From positions 1 through 64,000 of the forward strand of contig NZ_JXYA01000046.1 of NCBI RefSeq assembly GCF_000967655.1: DNA of 64,000 nucleotides, written 5' to 3'. Positions 18,057 to 26,806 of this stretch are shown piece after piece. The position numbers and the translations under genes were made by a program. The notes beneath the pieces are model-generated. The model saw nothing but the letters and a program-made list of their open reading frames with translations, ran no database searches and was not told the origin of the DNA. This DNA is from Pseudoalteromonas rubra (GTDB lineage: Bacteria > Pseudomonadota > Gammaproteobacteria > Enterobacterales > Alteromonadaceae). The number at the start of each line of letters is the position of its first letter. Within the stretch, counting starts at the first letter, position 1.

Positions 18057-19199
18057 ATGAAACATTCTTTAATTTGCCTATCGATTGTAAGTGCCCTTTC
18101 AAGTACTGCCGCGTCTGCGTCTGAACCCGACTACCAGGGTGCAGCCGCTGAACTGGCAATTAACAACACCTGCATCGTCAGATTCGACGACAAAACAGAA
18201 AAACTGGATGTGGAAGGCAAGGCCAGAGGCTTGCTGGCTCGCGCAAACGCTCAGGCAAAACACATTTATAAACATGCAATGAAGGGCATGGCAGTCAATA
18301 TGAGCTGCGAGCAGGCGCGTGCAACTTTTGCAGCCGAGTCCGCCTCAATGCGCTTTACGCCAGACGGCGCCGTGTATGCCAGTCCGGCCAAAAAACTCGG
18401 CAAACCAGGTGGCGGTGGTTCGCAAGGCCAGACTATTCCATGGAGTGTCAGCCGAGTGGGTGGCCCGGTTGATGGCAGCGGTTATACCGCCTGGGTTATA
18501 GATACGGGTATCGACGTTGACCACAGTGACCTCAATGTTGACAGCAGCCGAGGCTTCAGCGCATTTAGTAAAGGTAAAAATGCCGGTGTGGACGACGGCA
18601 ATGGTCATGGTACACATGTCGCCGGCACCATTGCAGCATTAGATAACGGCATCGATGTGGTTGGTGTCGCCGCAGGCGCCACCGTTGTGCCGGTCAAAGT
18701 ACTCGACTCTCGCGGCTCAGGCAGCTGGTCTGGTGTATTAGCAGGTATTGACCACGTTGCAGCCAATGCGTCACCGGGAGACTGTGTCAATATGAGCCTG
18801 GGCGGTGGTTTCAACCAGGAATTGAATGATGCCGTTGAAAGCGCAGCGCAGCAATCAGGTGCTTTCTTTGTGATTGCCGCCGGCAATGAAAGCCAGCATG
18901 CCAACAATGTCTCACCTGCCAGTGCGTCACACCCGCGTGTGTATACTATCTCCGCGACAGATTCCAACGATCGCTTCGCCAGCTTCTCCAACTATGGTAA
19001 TCCGCCGGTCGACTATGCAGCACCAGGTGTCAGCATTCTGTCAACGCGCAGCGGCGGTGGCACAACCACTATGTCGGGGACGTCTATGGCATCACCCGCA
19101 GCCTGTGCCGTGATCATGATGAGCAATGGCAATCCAAGAACGGATGGCCGTGCCAGTGGTGATCCGGATGGTAATGCCGACAGCATCATTCATTTATAA
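18057..19199 (+). CDS. Secreted subtilisin-like serine protease (S8)
   Basis: 380 residues. It has a signal peptide (MKHSLICLSIVSALSSTAASA) and a propeptide to about residue 118, ending in a glycine-rich linker. The S8 catalytic domain has Asp149 (VIDTGID), His184 (GHGTHVAG), oxyanion Asn277 (AAGNES) and Ser343 (SGTSMASP). Layout and length resemble proteinase K-like proteases. The C-terminus after the serine motif is short (about 35 residues) and polar (NGNPRTDGRASGDPDG), so the last helix of the fold may be altered. Likely an extracellular nutrient protease. Confidence 0.9.
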   Translation: MKHSLICLSIVSALSSTAASASEPDYQGAAAELAINNTCIVRFDDKTEKLDVEGKARGLLARANAQAKHIYKHAMKGMAVNMSCEQARATFAAESASMRFTPDGAVYASPAKKLGKPGGGGSQGQTIPWSVSRVGGPVDGSGYTAWVIDTGIDVDHSDLNVDSSRGFSAFSKGKNAGVDDGNGHGTHVAGTIAALDNGIDVVGVAAGATVVPVKVLDSRGSGSWSGVLAGIDHVAANASPGDCVNMSLGGGFNQELNDAVESAAQQSGAFFVIAAGNESQHANNVSPASASHPRVYTISATDSNDRFASFSNYGNPPVDYAAPGVSILSTRSGGGTTTMSGTSMASPAACAVIMMSNGNPRTDGRASGDPDGNADSIIHL

Positions 19200-19260
19200 G
19201 TCAATGACGGCAGTTCAGCTTCAGTGCTGAGCTGCCTCTACAACGAACTAAATTACGCAA

Positions 19261-19617
19261 TCACAGTGCAATTCCCTGCGCTTGCATTGACCGCACACCC
19301 GCAATGGCCTGCATGATATCCATAAAATACACATCCTCAAGCAAAGAGATCACATCATTCCATCTTGGATTAAATTCATTATTCTCCCAGCGTCTTAAGG
19401 TGCGCTCTTCTATGCCATAGCTGGCAGCAGATTCTGCCTGGGTGTAGCCTCTTAACTTACGCGCATACTTTAATAACTGTGCGCCCCTCGGGGCACGGAG
19501 TAAGTCAAATTCTGGTGTCTGCTCCAGATGCGGTGATGGAACGCCTCCTCCCAGAGTAAAGGGGTTGATCATAGTTTCTGTCGGGATCTTACAGGTTGCT
19601 GTGCTGGTCATATCCAC
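19261..19617 (-). CDS. XRE-type DNA-binding protein
   Basis: 118 residues. An unstructured proline-rich N-terminus (to about residue 40) is followed by a helix-turn-helix: RKLRGYTQAESAASYGIEERTLRRWENNEFNPRW. It is divergent from the CI-like repressor gene, and the 271 bases between the two frames carry repeated TTACGCA boxes. It probably binds these or is controlled through them. Confidence 0.75.
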   Translation of the reverse strand: MDMTSTATCKIPTETMINPFTLGGGVPSPHLEQTPEFDLLRAPRGAQLLKYARKLRGYTQAESAASYGIEERTLRRWENNEFNPRWNDVISLLEDVYFMDIMQAIAGVRSMQAQGIAL

Positions 19618-19766
19618 TTCCTTACTTTTTTACGCAATCTTGTCATGTTACTCAACCACCTAGAGGCAATTGAGTCATTATCTACTATCAGCAATGGCTG
19701 TTAACGCGGACTGAATCCTTAAAACACCGCCAATGCGTAATTTATGAAAGATGATAGTTCAATTTT

Positions 19767-19843
19767 TTACGCAGATCAATGCGTAACTTTCAAATTTTTG
19801 CGTAAAAATTTGAATTGCGTTTTCTTATTCAAATTTCTATAAT
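19767..19843 (+). promoter_or_regulatory. Operators and promoter between divergent regulators
   Basis: TTACGCA-GATCAA-TGCGTAA (19767-19786) is a perfect dyad with 7-bp arms. CAAATTTTT-GCGT-AAAAATTTG (19791-19812) is a second with 9-bp arms. TTGCGT (19815-19820) and TATAAT (19838-19843), 17 bases apart, form a strong sigma70 promoter for the CI-like gene. Further ACGCA/TGCGT half-sites occur at about 19631 and 19735. The clustered sites next to two DNA-binding genes suggest an autoregulated switch. Confidence 0.65.
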
Positions 19844-19888
19844 GCCGTACTGCTTAAAAATGTGACACCAAAGGCGTGGTATCAAACA

Positions 19889-20593
19889 ATGGAAAAACAA
19901 CACAATACGGAAGCTGATATCTCAGCATTCGCAGAACGCGTTGAATATGCAATTAAACCGCATAGCATTCGCGCCTTTGCGTCAAAAATTGATATTTCTG
20001 AAGGGACATTAAGACGCATACTCAAAGGCGAAGATCCTAAACTGAGTATCGTGGAGCGCATTGCACACGTTGCTAATGTTGACTTGATGTGGTTGATCCA
20101 GGGAGAAACGGCCGCGGAGTGTCCACAATCGCCGATCATTACCCAGCCACTGGTTAAACTGGATGAGTTTAACGAGGCCTTTGTGCTGGTGCCGGGCTAT
20201 CACGTGTCGGTCAGTACTGGCCACGGTGCGTTTAACGACAATGCGCAGGTTGCGCGTCACCTGGCATTCAGAAAAAAATGGATCGACTACAAAAACCTTG
20301 ATAAAAGTGAGCTGGCAGTGGTATTTGCCAAAGGTGACTCCATGGAACCCACCATTCACAACAACAACACGATTTTGGTGGATTTGAGTGATAAAAAGCT
20401 CAGTGAAGGTCTCATCTATGTTGTTCGCCTGGGTGAAGAGCTCTACGCCAAACGCTTGCAGCAATATCTGGATGGCTCAGTCAGGCTTATCAGTGATAAC
20501 AAAGAATATGTTGAGCAGGTGGTGCGAGCTGATGAGCTGGAACAACTTGAGATTATTGGTAAAGTTGTGTGGATAGGCAAAGATCTGGCGTAA
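19889..20593 (+). CDS. CI/LexA-like repressor with S24 peptidase domain
   Basis: 234 residues from ATG 19889; a GTG at 19862 would add nine residues but lies only about 12 bases from the predicted transcription start. The N-terminal helix-turn-helix has SIRAFASKIDISEGTLRRIL. The C-terminal S24 domain has Ser151 in AKGDSMEPTI and Lys188 in EELYAKRLQ, the catalytic dyad of LexA/CI self-cleavage. No Ala-Gly cleavage bond was identified in the linker (VSTGHGAF), so cleavage is uncertain. No phage structural or integrase genes are nearby, so this looks like a host regulator rather than a prophage. Confidence 0.8.
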   Translation: MEKQHNTEADISAFAERVEYAIKPHSIRAFASKIDISEGTLRRILKGEDPKLSIVERIAHVANVDLMWLIQGETAAECPQSPIITQPLVKLDEFNEAFVLVPGYHVSVSTGHGAFNDNAQVARHLAFRKKWIDYKNLDKSELAVVFAKGDSMEPTIHNNNTILVDLSDKKLSEGLIYVVRLGEELYAKRLQQYLDGSVRLISDNKEYVEQVVRADELEQLEIIGKVVWIGKDLA

Positions 20594-20605
20594 TTAAACG
20601 CCAGG

Positions 20606-21265
20606 CTAGTACTTACCACCCTGTTCATTTGAACTGGTTACTATCTCGCCCTGATAGAGCTGATTGCGGCCACTGCCACCATTAAGGGTATCGTAACCCG
20701 TACCACCGGCGAGAATATCATTGCCCTCTTTGCCTTCGAGCACATCTTTGTCATCGCCGCCTATCAGGGTATCGTCGCCAGTGCCACCGACCAGCTTATC
20801 ACGCCCGGCAAATCCTCTGAGTTCATCATTACCGACACCACCAAATAACCGATCCGCACCGCGTCCACCCATCACCTCATCATCGCCGCTACCGGCCCAG
20901 ACGTGTTGCTCAATGGACATGGCACGACCGTCGTAACTGTCGTCGCCTTCACTCAAATAAACGTGAATTTGCTCAACCTGATTGGCATAGATAAATACAC
21001 AGCTGGCACTGTCCGAGGTCGCTCTCATCACTTTAATGCGCCGTCCGTCCAGGGTTAGCCGGTAAGTTTCCGCCTCTGTCGTGCCAACTATATTTAGCAC
21101 CACTATGTGCCTGACCGATTTTACAGCACGCAAAGACATGCGCTTTAATTCGACAATGGCGCCTCCACCCAGTCCGACGCACACGCCATCGGATGCGATC
21201 GCACCGCGAGCACCCACTATGCCCATAAGACCCAATAAAAACGCCACTAAGACCCGCTTAACCAT
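20606..21265 (-). CDS. Secreted RTX-type calcium-binding repeat protein
   Basis: 219 residues with an N-terminal signal or anchor (MVKRVLVAFLLGLMGIVGA). A beta-type region of about 100 residues is followed by at least five nonapeptide RTX repeats (GSGDDEVMGGRGADRLFG, GGTGDDTLIGG, GGTGYDTLNGGSGRN) from residue 126 to 205, which bind calcium in a parallel beta roll. RTX proteins usually use type I secretion with a C-terminal signal; an N-terminal Sec-like sequence is less usual. No toxin or enzyme domain is recognised. Confidence 0.78.
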   Translation of the reverse strand: MVKRVLVAFLLGLMGIVGARGAIASDGVCVGLGGGAIVELKRMSLRAVKSVRHIVVLNIVGTTEAETYRLTLDGRRIKVMRATSDSASCVFIYANQVEQIHVYLSEGDDSYDGRAMSIEQHVWAGSGDDEVMGGRGADRLFGGVGNDELRGFAGRDKLVGGTGDDTLIGGDDKDVLEGKEGNDILAGGTGYDTLNGGSGRNQLYQGEIVTSSNEQGGKY

Positions 21266-21538
21266 ATCCCTACACCCTTTTGAAAGCGTTGTTTAATCTG
21301 GCTGAGTGAATCTAGATGCCGAACTAATACCAGTATCACCTATAACCCGATTACCTACTGTCACTCTAGCGACACAGTGTGGACACAATGTGCAGATATA
21401 ACACAGGGAGTTCATTTTAGTTTAGCTGCTCGACAGAAGAATGGTGAGGCAAAATTATGACGGTGGGATGCAAACCTTGTTGGGTATATGAGTTTTTAGT
21501 AAGAGCCCATTACGGGCTCTATGATCAAAAGATCCAGT

Positions 21539-21700
21539 TTAGCACTCACATGCCCAGTAGCGATTACCTGTTTCTGATTGCGGTGGCGGATTACAACGGA
21601 ATGAATGTGCGCCACCCGCTACATTAGGGGTTTGTTGCTGTGCCAGTTGTTGTGTATCTGTAAGGCGTTTTAGAGCTGACTTTTTAATTTGTAATTTCAT
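21539..21700 (-). CDS. Small double-glycine peptide, candidate RiPP precursor
   Basis: A 53-codon gene with AAGGA eight bases before the ATG. The peptide begins MKLQIKKSALKRLTD, runs through a Gln-rich stretch to TPNVAGG at residues 24-30, and ends with a 23-residue segment holding Cys36, Cys51 and Cys53. A lysine-rich amphipathic leader, a GG site and a short cysteine-containing core are the layout of ribosomal natural-product precursors exported by peptidase-containing transporters. No modification or export gene is adjacent, so it would rely on enzymes elsewhere. GAGCCC/GGGCTC at about 21503-21519 may be its terminator. Confidence 0.55.
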   Translation of the reverse strand: MKLQIKKSALKRLTDTQQLAQQQTPNVAGGAHSFRCNPPPQSETGNRYWACEC

Positions 21701-21797
21701 TTTCTTGTCCTTGAGTTGAATTTTTTATGATCATAAAACAGACCATCACAAACAAAATGACATTTTAGGAACAATAAATCAATGATTATTTTACCCT

Positions 21798-22265
21798 TTA
21801 TGAATCGTCCGTCATCCACTCGGCCATACGTGCCATAATCTCCTGCTCAGTTAAATCTTCCTGATGCGTGCCTATGGTCCAGACGTGGCCAAACGGGTCC
21901 TGCAATGTGCCCGCTCTGTCGCCATAAAATTGATCCACCACAGGCCGTAGCTCGGTAGCCCCGGCAGCAATGGCCTGAGTAAAGGTACTGTCGACGTCGG
22001 GCACGTAGAGCATCAAACTAACGGGTGTACCACCGAGTTGCTGTGGACTCTTAAAGTGCATATCCGGGCACATATCTGACAACATCAGATGAGAGTCGCC
22101 AATTTTGAGCTCAGCATGCGCAACGCCGCCATCCGGCATAGGCAGCTGCATGATCAGCTCCGCAGCAAAAGCCCTGCGATAAAAGTCTATCGCCTGAGCG
22201 GCATTTTCGGTGATCAGATAGGGCGTCAGGGCGTGGTAGCCGTCCGGTATCGCTGAAACTGTCAT
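21798..22265 (-). CDS. VOC-superfamily (PhnB/glyoxalase-like) protein
   Basis: 155 residues from the ATG at 22265, where GAGGA precedes the start; an upstream frame extends to 22364 without homology. The sequence (ALTPYLITENAAQAIDFYRRAF, LKIGDSHLMLSDMCP, GDRAGTLQDPFGHVWTIGTH) is typical of PhnB-like vicinal oxygen chelate proteins, with two beta-alpha-beta-beta-beta units and metal-ligand positions such as the final His/Glu. Substrate unknown. Confidence 0.85.
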   Translation of the reverse strand: MTVSAIPDGYHALTPYLITENAAQAIDFYRRAFAAELIMQLPMPDGGVAHAELKIGDSHLMLSDMCPDMHFKSPQQLGGTPVSLMLYVPDVDSTFTQAIAAGATELRPVVDQFYGDRAGTLQDPFGHVWTIGTHQEDLTEQEIMARMAEWMTDDS

Positions 22266-22502
22266 GATGATTTCCTCGCAAGTTAGACACAGTGCCATGA
22301 CTTGTCTTGTGGCTGCACGTATGGTCACGTCTAAGCCACATCGCTTGTCAGACAATCTGATCATTTAAAGCTAGCCCAGTTCGCCGAAAAGTCGAGTAAT
22401 ACCCCAGTTCAACACAAACCGCCGTAGCGTGTGTTCATGCCTTTTTCAGCGCCACAAAAAGCGCTAAACTAGGCGCTTTTAAAGCCCGACAGTGAGAGCA
22501 CG

Positions 22503-23258
22503 ATGCAACGTAAAAAGCTGGTAAACCACCTCAATGAGTTTCTGAAGCCTTTTCAGATCAAAGACTACTGCCCAAATGGCTTGCAGGTCGAAGGAAAAAC
22601 TGAGATCCGTAAGGTCATCACCGGGGTAACAGCCAGTCAGGCACTGATTGATGCCGCGATTGAAAAACAGGCTGATGCCATACTGGTCCATCATGGCTAC
22701 TTCTGGAAAGGCGAAGATCAAACCGTTACCGGCATGAAAAAACGCCGCCTGCAAGCCTTACTGGCTCATGATATTAATTTGCTGGCCTATCATCTGCCGC
22801 TGGATGTCCACCCGGAAGTTGGCAACAATGCACAACTGGGTAAGCTGCTTGGCCTGACTACTGAGCGTCCGTTAGAGCCCTGGAACAGCAACAGTGTAGC
22901 GGTAAAAGGCAAGCTGAGCGAACCTATGTCTGCGACCGATTTTGCCGCTTTGATTGAACAGAAGCTGGGTCGTAAGCCACTACTTAACCAGTCGGGCGAT
23001 CACCTGATCAGGACCATCGCCTGGTGCACCGGCGGCGGCCAAAGCTTTATTGATCTGGCAGCCAGCCAGGGGATAGATGCCTACCTCACCGGCGAGGCGT
23101 CTGAACAAACCATTCACTCATCGAATGAGCAACAGATCCACTTCTTTGCCGCCGGACATCATGCCACCGAGCGCTACGGTGCAAAAGCACTGGGCGAATA
23201 TCTGGCAACCCAGTTTGACCTGGATGTTGAATTTGTTGATATCGACAACCCAGTGTGA
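22503..23258 (+). CDS. Nif3-like dinuclear metal protein (YbgI family)
   Basis: 251 residues, full length for the YbgI/Nif3 family, which forms hexamers with two metal ions per subunit. Visible ligands include VHHGYFW near residue 60, NLLAYHLPLDVHP near 96 and the C-terminal HHATERYG. Some members have GTP cyclohydrolase-like or other hydrolase activity, but the cellular role is not settled. Followed after three bases by cmoM, probably co-transcribed. Confidence 0.9.
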   Translation: MQRKKLVNHLNEFLKPFQIKDYCPNGLQVEGKTEIRKVITGVTASQALIDAAIEKQADAILVHHGYFWKGEDQTVTGMKKRRLQALLAHDINLLAYHLPLDVHPEVGNNAQLGKLLGLTTERPLEPWNSNSVAVKGKLSEPMSATDFAALIEQKLGRKPLLNQSGDHLIRTIAWCTGGGQSFIDLAASQGIDAYLTGEASEQTIHSSNEQQIHFFAAGHHATERYGAKALGEYLATQFDLDVEFVDIDNPV

Positions 23259-23261
23259 CCT

Positions 23262-24083
23262 ATGGCTAAGCGCACGCAACGTACCCTCAATCGCAATGAG
23301 GATCGCAATTTTAGCGAGTTAACCGGCAAGTTTAAGAACAACATTTATGGCACCTCCAAAGGCAAACTAAGAGAAGCCGTATTACAGCGCGATCTCGCAC
23401 AGCATCTGCCCTGGCTGGGTGTTGAGTCAAATAAAACGGTACTGGATGTTGGTGGCGGACAAGGCCAGCTTGCACTGTATCTTGCGCAGCTGGGACATCA
23501 CGTCACACTGGTGGATATTTCCGACGAAATGCTGGCACAAGCACAACAACAGGCAGATAAGTTGGGTGTCACAGAGCGAGTGACTCTGATCCACGCGCCG
23601 CTGCAAGCGCTCCCTGAGCTTTCACTCGGTCAGTTTGACCTGGTGATGTGTCATGCCGTGCTGGAATGGCTTACTGAGCAGCAACAGGCACTGACGCTGC
23701 TCACTCAGCGACTCGCCCCGCAAGGCTACTTGTCTTTGATGTACTACAATCGGGCGGCTCAGCGCATGGCCAATATGGTCTATGGTAATTTTGATTATGT
23801 GCGCAATGGCCTGCAGGTAAAACAAAAAGTTGGCTTGAGCCCGAACCGCCCATTAGAGCCGCAGGACGTCAATCTCTGGCTGAGTGCCCTGCCGCTGAAC
23901 AAGCTTTCCCAGTCGGGCGTGCGCTGTTTTCACGATTACTTGCGAGATCCGGACAAAGGTAACAGTCAGTTTGATGACTTGCTTGAACTGGAGCTTAAAT
24001 ATAATCAACAGGAACCTTATGCCTCCCTCGGCAGGTATACACACCTGATGTTGCAGCACCAAGCGGCTACGGACGACCAATAA
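23262..24083 (+). CDS. cmoM: tRNA 5-carboxymethoxyuridine methyltransferase
   Basis: 273 residues, matching E. coli CmoM (formerly SmtA) along its length. It methylates the carboxyl of cmo5U34 in tRNA using SAM, giving mcmo5U. Motif I VLDVGGGQGQLALYLA lies near residue 60; YGTSKGKLREAVLQRDL, HAVLEWL, YGNFDYVRNGL and GVRCFHDYLRD are family hallmarks. The N-terminus has about 12 additional basic residues compared with E. coli. Confidence 0.92.
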   Translation: MAKRTQRTLNRNEDRNFSELTGKFKNNIYGTSKGKLREAVLQRDLAQHLPWLGVESNKTVLDVGGGQGQLALYLAQLGHHVTLVDISDEMLAQAQQQADKLGVTERVTLIHAPLQALPELSLGQFDLVMCHAVLEWLTEQQQALTLLTQRLAPQGYLSLMYYNRAAQRMANMVYGNFDYVRNGLQVKQKVGLSPNRPLEPQDVNLWLSALPLNKLSQSGVRCFHDYLRDPDKGNSQFDDLLELELKYNQQEPYASLGRYTHLMLQHQAATDDQ

Positions 24084-24117
24084 AAAAAGACCCTGGCACC
24101 CATTACCAGTGCCAGGG
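24082..24117 (-). terminator. Rho-independent terminator for the wHTH-receiver gene
   Basis: CCCTGGCAC (24091-24099) and GTGCCAGGG (24109-24117) form a 9-bp stem. On the minus strand it is followed by TCTTTTTTT. It would end leftward transcripts from the gene at 24279-25193 and overlaps the end of cmoM. Confidence 0.75.
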
Positions 24118-24278
24118 CCGAGACATGTGTCCAGGTCTTTGATCCTGTCGTCATACACTCACATTGCTCGGCAAGCGCATGTCAATGCCAAAGGTCGGGA
24201 GAGCAACGATTTAACCGTGGCACAGCAGTGTCAAAATGTCATCAACTATCCTTTGAATCATTTTGAAAAGCATGATTA

Positions 24279-25193
24279 TCAACCACTTAAGGGGATTTTC
24301 TTAGTGGAGAAATGAGACAAAATTTGCCCATATAGCTGCGGGCGCTCGGTCGCTACGCCCTGCCCGCCACTGTCAGCAATCACCTCCAGCATGTCCTGAT
24401 TATCGATCAGGGTGTAAAAATAAAAAGGCGTCTGGTCGCCCTGAGATCTCAGTTGCTGTAACAACTTCAACCCCGCCAGCGGCTCCTGACCTCGGCCCAT
24501 ATCTGAAATAATCAAAGTGTATTCATACATTTGCATTAGCAAGAGCGCTTCTTCACTGGATTTGACGGTATATACTCCAATATGATGACGTTCAAAATAG
24601 CGCTTTTCCTGCAAGTTATTGGTCGGATTATCGTCTACCCAGAGTATGCGTCCGATGGCACCGGATGGCTCGCCGTAGCGCAATTCTTGCATCTGCTCGG
24701 TACTGTGTGTCATTAATCCGATAAAGCACAAACAAGCAATCAGCAGCACCGGCAGCCAATAGCGAGTAGGTAAGGCACTATCATTGCGCACACCGCGCAT
24801 TGGCACAGACTGAGCAGTGACAGCTTGTGTGGCTGTGCCGATGCCAGTTCCGGTTCCGAGCAGGGTACCTGTCAATTCGTGCTCACTGACTTCAATAGCA
24901 GGGGCAAACCGGTAGCCCTGACCGCGCACGGTCACGATACAGTTTTGTATAAGCCCCGCGCGGTTTAGCTGACTGCGCAGATCGGAGACCAGCTTTGGCA
25001 GCGACCAGTCTGACACCACAGTATTGGGCCACAACAACTTAACCAGCTCGGCATGCGAGCAGATCTGAGGACGGCGCTGCAATAGATAATGAAGAAGCAT
25101 AAAGGCGCGGTCGTCCAGCTGAGTCGACCGCTCATTGATGATGACGCACTGCGTCGCGATATTCAAACGCGCATTGGCGAATTGAAATTCCAT
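24279..25193 (-). CDS. Winged-helix / TM / receiver-like regulator
   Basis: 304 residues in an odd order. Residues 1-98 are an OmpR/ToxR-type winged helix (LVSDLRSQLNRAG, TVRGQGYRF). A linker with GTGTGIGT follows, then a transmembrane segment at about 145-161 (YWLPVLLIACLCFIGLM). Residues 181-295 resemble a CheY receiver: ILWVDDNPTNN (Asp187, Asp188) and IISDMGRG (Asp231, phospho-acceptor position). The usual conserved lysine after strand 5 is not evident. In ToxR/CadC topology the receiver would be periplasmic, where phosphorylation is unlikely, so it may be a ligand- or protein-binding module. Confidence 0.75.
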   Translation of the reverse strand: MEFQFANARLNIATQCVIINERSTQLDDRAFMLLHYLLQRRPQICSHAELVKLLWPNTVVSDWSLPKLVSDLRSQLNRAGLIQNCIVTVRGQGYRFAPAIEVSEHELTGTLLGTGTGIGTATQAVTAQSVPMRGVRNDSALPTRYWLPVLLIACLCFIGLMTHSTEQMQELRYGEPSGAIGRILWVDDNPTNNLQEKRYFERHHIGVYTVKSSEEALLLMQMYEYTLIISDMGRGQEPLAGLKLLQQLRSQGDQTPFYFYTLIDNQDMLEVIADSGGQGVATERPQLYGQILSHFSTKKIPLSG

Positions 25194-25351
25194 AACCCTG
25201 ACAATATTCTTGTTATTATCGCACCAGCGTAGCGGATTTCTTATTCACATGCTAGTTACATGCACTTGAATAGTTATCAACTTTGGTCTTACTGGTGCTG
25301 TCCATTATACAAAAAAGATCAATTTATAAGTTTTAAAATCAATCGTTAAGC

Positions 25352-26041
25352 TTATTTTTCGAGCCATTCAAAGGCACGCTGCAAAAATCCAACCGCGTCT
25401 TGTTCGATGATCAGGCCATGAGCCATCACCAACCGTTTAGGTGCCCAGTCCAGCATGGTCGCCAGATGTTTACGAGCAGTATCATGATGAAAGATAAAGC
25501 TCAGCCGCCAGTCCAGCGGGGTCTGGCCTTCAGGTGCCACCACACCTGCCCCTTTGGCTACAAAGCGCTGGAAGGTATTCAGGCTGTCCGGATCAAAGTT
25601 TTCAATCAGATCGGTCACCAGTAATGTGCTACTGTGCGGATGGAAAAAAATCGCCTCTTCCATCGCAGGCGAGCCCGTAAAAAGCAGCGTTTTCAGTGTG
25701 TTATCCCAGGGATAGTGACGGTCATTGTCGAGGATCTCATCAAACCTGAGCGTGTCACACTTATCTTTGACCTCCTGGGTGCCAAAGGTTTGTGCTTCCG
25801 GATAGGCTTCCTGCCACGGTGCCATAAACAGGTGATGCAGATGGTTTGGGGCCACCAGATAGGCCACAGGCCCCAGCGCATCGACCTGCTCACGCAGCTC
25901 TGGCGTTAGGCGAATGGGGCTGTGTACCCATAAACCGCCACACGCCAAGCGCACTATCGTCATGCGGGTAGTGAAAGGCATGGTGAAAAAAGACACGGCT
26001 TCACCATCGAAAATCCAAATATTATCGTCCAGCTGTCTCAT
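25352..26041 (-). CDS. DUF4336 metallo-beta-lactamase-like protein
   Basis: 229 residues; GGAG lies six bases before the ATG at 26041, so this start is preferred to the ATG two codons upstream. It begins RQLDDNIWIFDGEAVSFFTMPFTTRMTIVRL, contains VAPNHLHHLFMAPW with paired histidines, and ends with VMAHGLIIEQDAVGFLQ. These match DUF4336 proteins, which share the metallo-beta-lactamase fold but lack the full HxHxDH signature. Function unknown. Confidence 0.8.
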   Translation of the reverse strand: MRQLDDNIWIFDGEAVSFFTMPFTTRMTIVRLACGGLWVHSPIRLTPELREQVDALGPVAYLVAPNHLHHLFMAPWQEAYPEAQTFGTQEVKDKCDTLRFDEILDNDRHYPWDNTLKTLLFTGSPAMEEAIFFHPHSSTLLVTDLIENFDPDSLNTFQRFVAKGAGVVAPEGQTPLDWRLSFIFHHDTARKHLATMLDWAPKRLVMAHGLIIEQDAVGFLQRAFEWLEK

Positions 26042-26182
26042 GCTCATCTCCCTGGGGACCTAGTTTCCCCTTAGTTCATTTACCTAAAATAAGAAAAAGT
26101 AATGAGATTAGAGGCTAACATAACTGTCGATAATTTATCCAACCTGATCCTGAGTGAGAAAAATTGATACGTACACTTAAGT

Positions 26183-26764
26183 TTACTGGCAAACATCTTT
26201 GAGTATTTGCGTACCCAAATCGCGCATTACCTGAGGCTCCGGGTGTGTATGAGCAAAGGTGCGTAATCCATAGATACTCACGATAAGGCTCCGTGCTCTG
26301 TCAAGGGGGCTGCGCGTACCTGTCAGCTCGCCCTGCTCAGCAATGCGCTCAAACACAGAGCAAAGAGCATTGCGCCACATAGCGCACTGCTCACTGAGAA
26401 TAGCCTGTGCCTCTTCATCCTGCTCGGCCAGCTCATTCAGCGCTTTTTGCGTCAGGCAAAGTTTTTGTGGGTCGCAGCTCACACATTCATCCACAACATG
26501 AGTCATATAGGCTGCCAGCCCGGCTCTGGCGGATGTATGTTGTGAAAACAACCCTTGTAATTCTTCGCCGCGGTCGCGGTTGTACTGCTCCAGCGCCGCC
26601 AACAGTAAGCCCCGCTTGTTCTGAAACGCGCAGTAAATCGATCCGGGGTGTAAACCGGTTACAGCTTTCAGGTCCTGCATACTGGTTTTGGCATAGCCTT
26701 TTTCCATAAACGCCGTCATCGCGGCTCTGAGCACCTGCTCTTTGTTAAATTCTGCACTGCGCAT
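26183..26764 (-). CDS. TetR-family repressor (NemR-like)
   Basis: 193 residues. The N-terminal helix-turn-helix is FMEKGYAKTSMQDLKAVTGLHPGSIYCAFQNK, typical of TetR. The C-terminal ligand domain has several cysteines (VDECVSCDPQKLC), which could sense electrophiles, as NemR does through reactive cysteines (inference). Divergent from the old yellow enzyme gene, with three operator-like dyads in the 127-base gap. Confidence 0.85.
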   Translation of the reverse strand: MRSAEFNKEQVLRAAMTAFMEKGYAKTSMQDLKAVTGLHPGSIYCAFQNKRGLLLAALEQYNRDRGEELQGLFSQHTSARAGLAAYMTHVVDECVSCDPQKLCLTQKALNELAEQDEEAQAILSEQCAMWRNALCSVFERIAEQGELTGTRSPLDRARSLIVSIYGLRTFAHTHPEPQVMRDLGTQILKDVCQ

Positions 26765-26806
26765 CTCATTACTCTCCTCATTTCACATGGCGCATTTTAC
26801 TCATTT

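Noticed and set aside
19261..20593. Possible prophage because of the CI-like repressor
   Set aside because: No integrase, Cro/replication or structural genes, and no attachment-site repeats, are found on either side.
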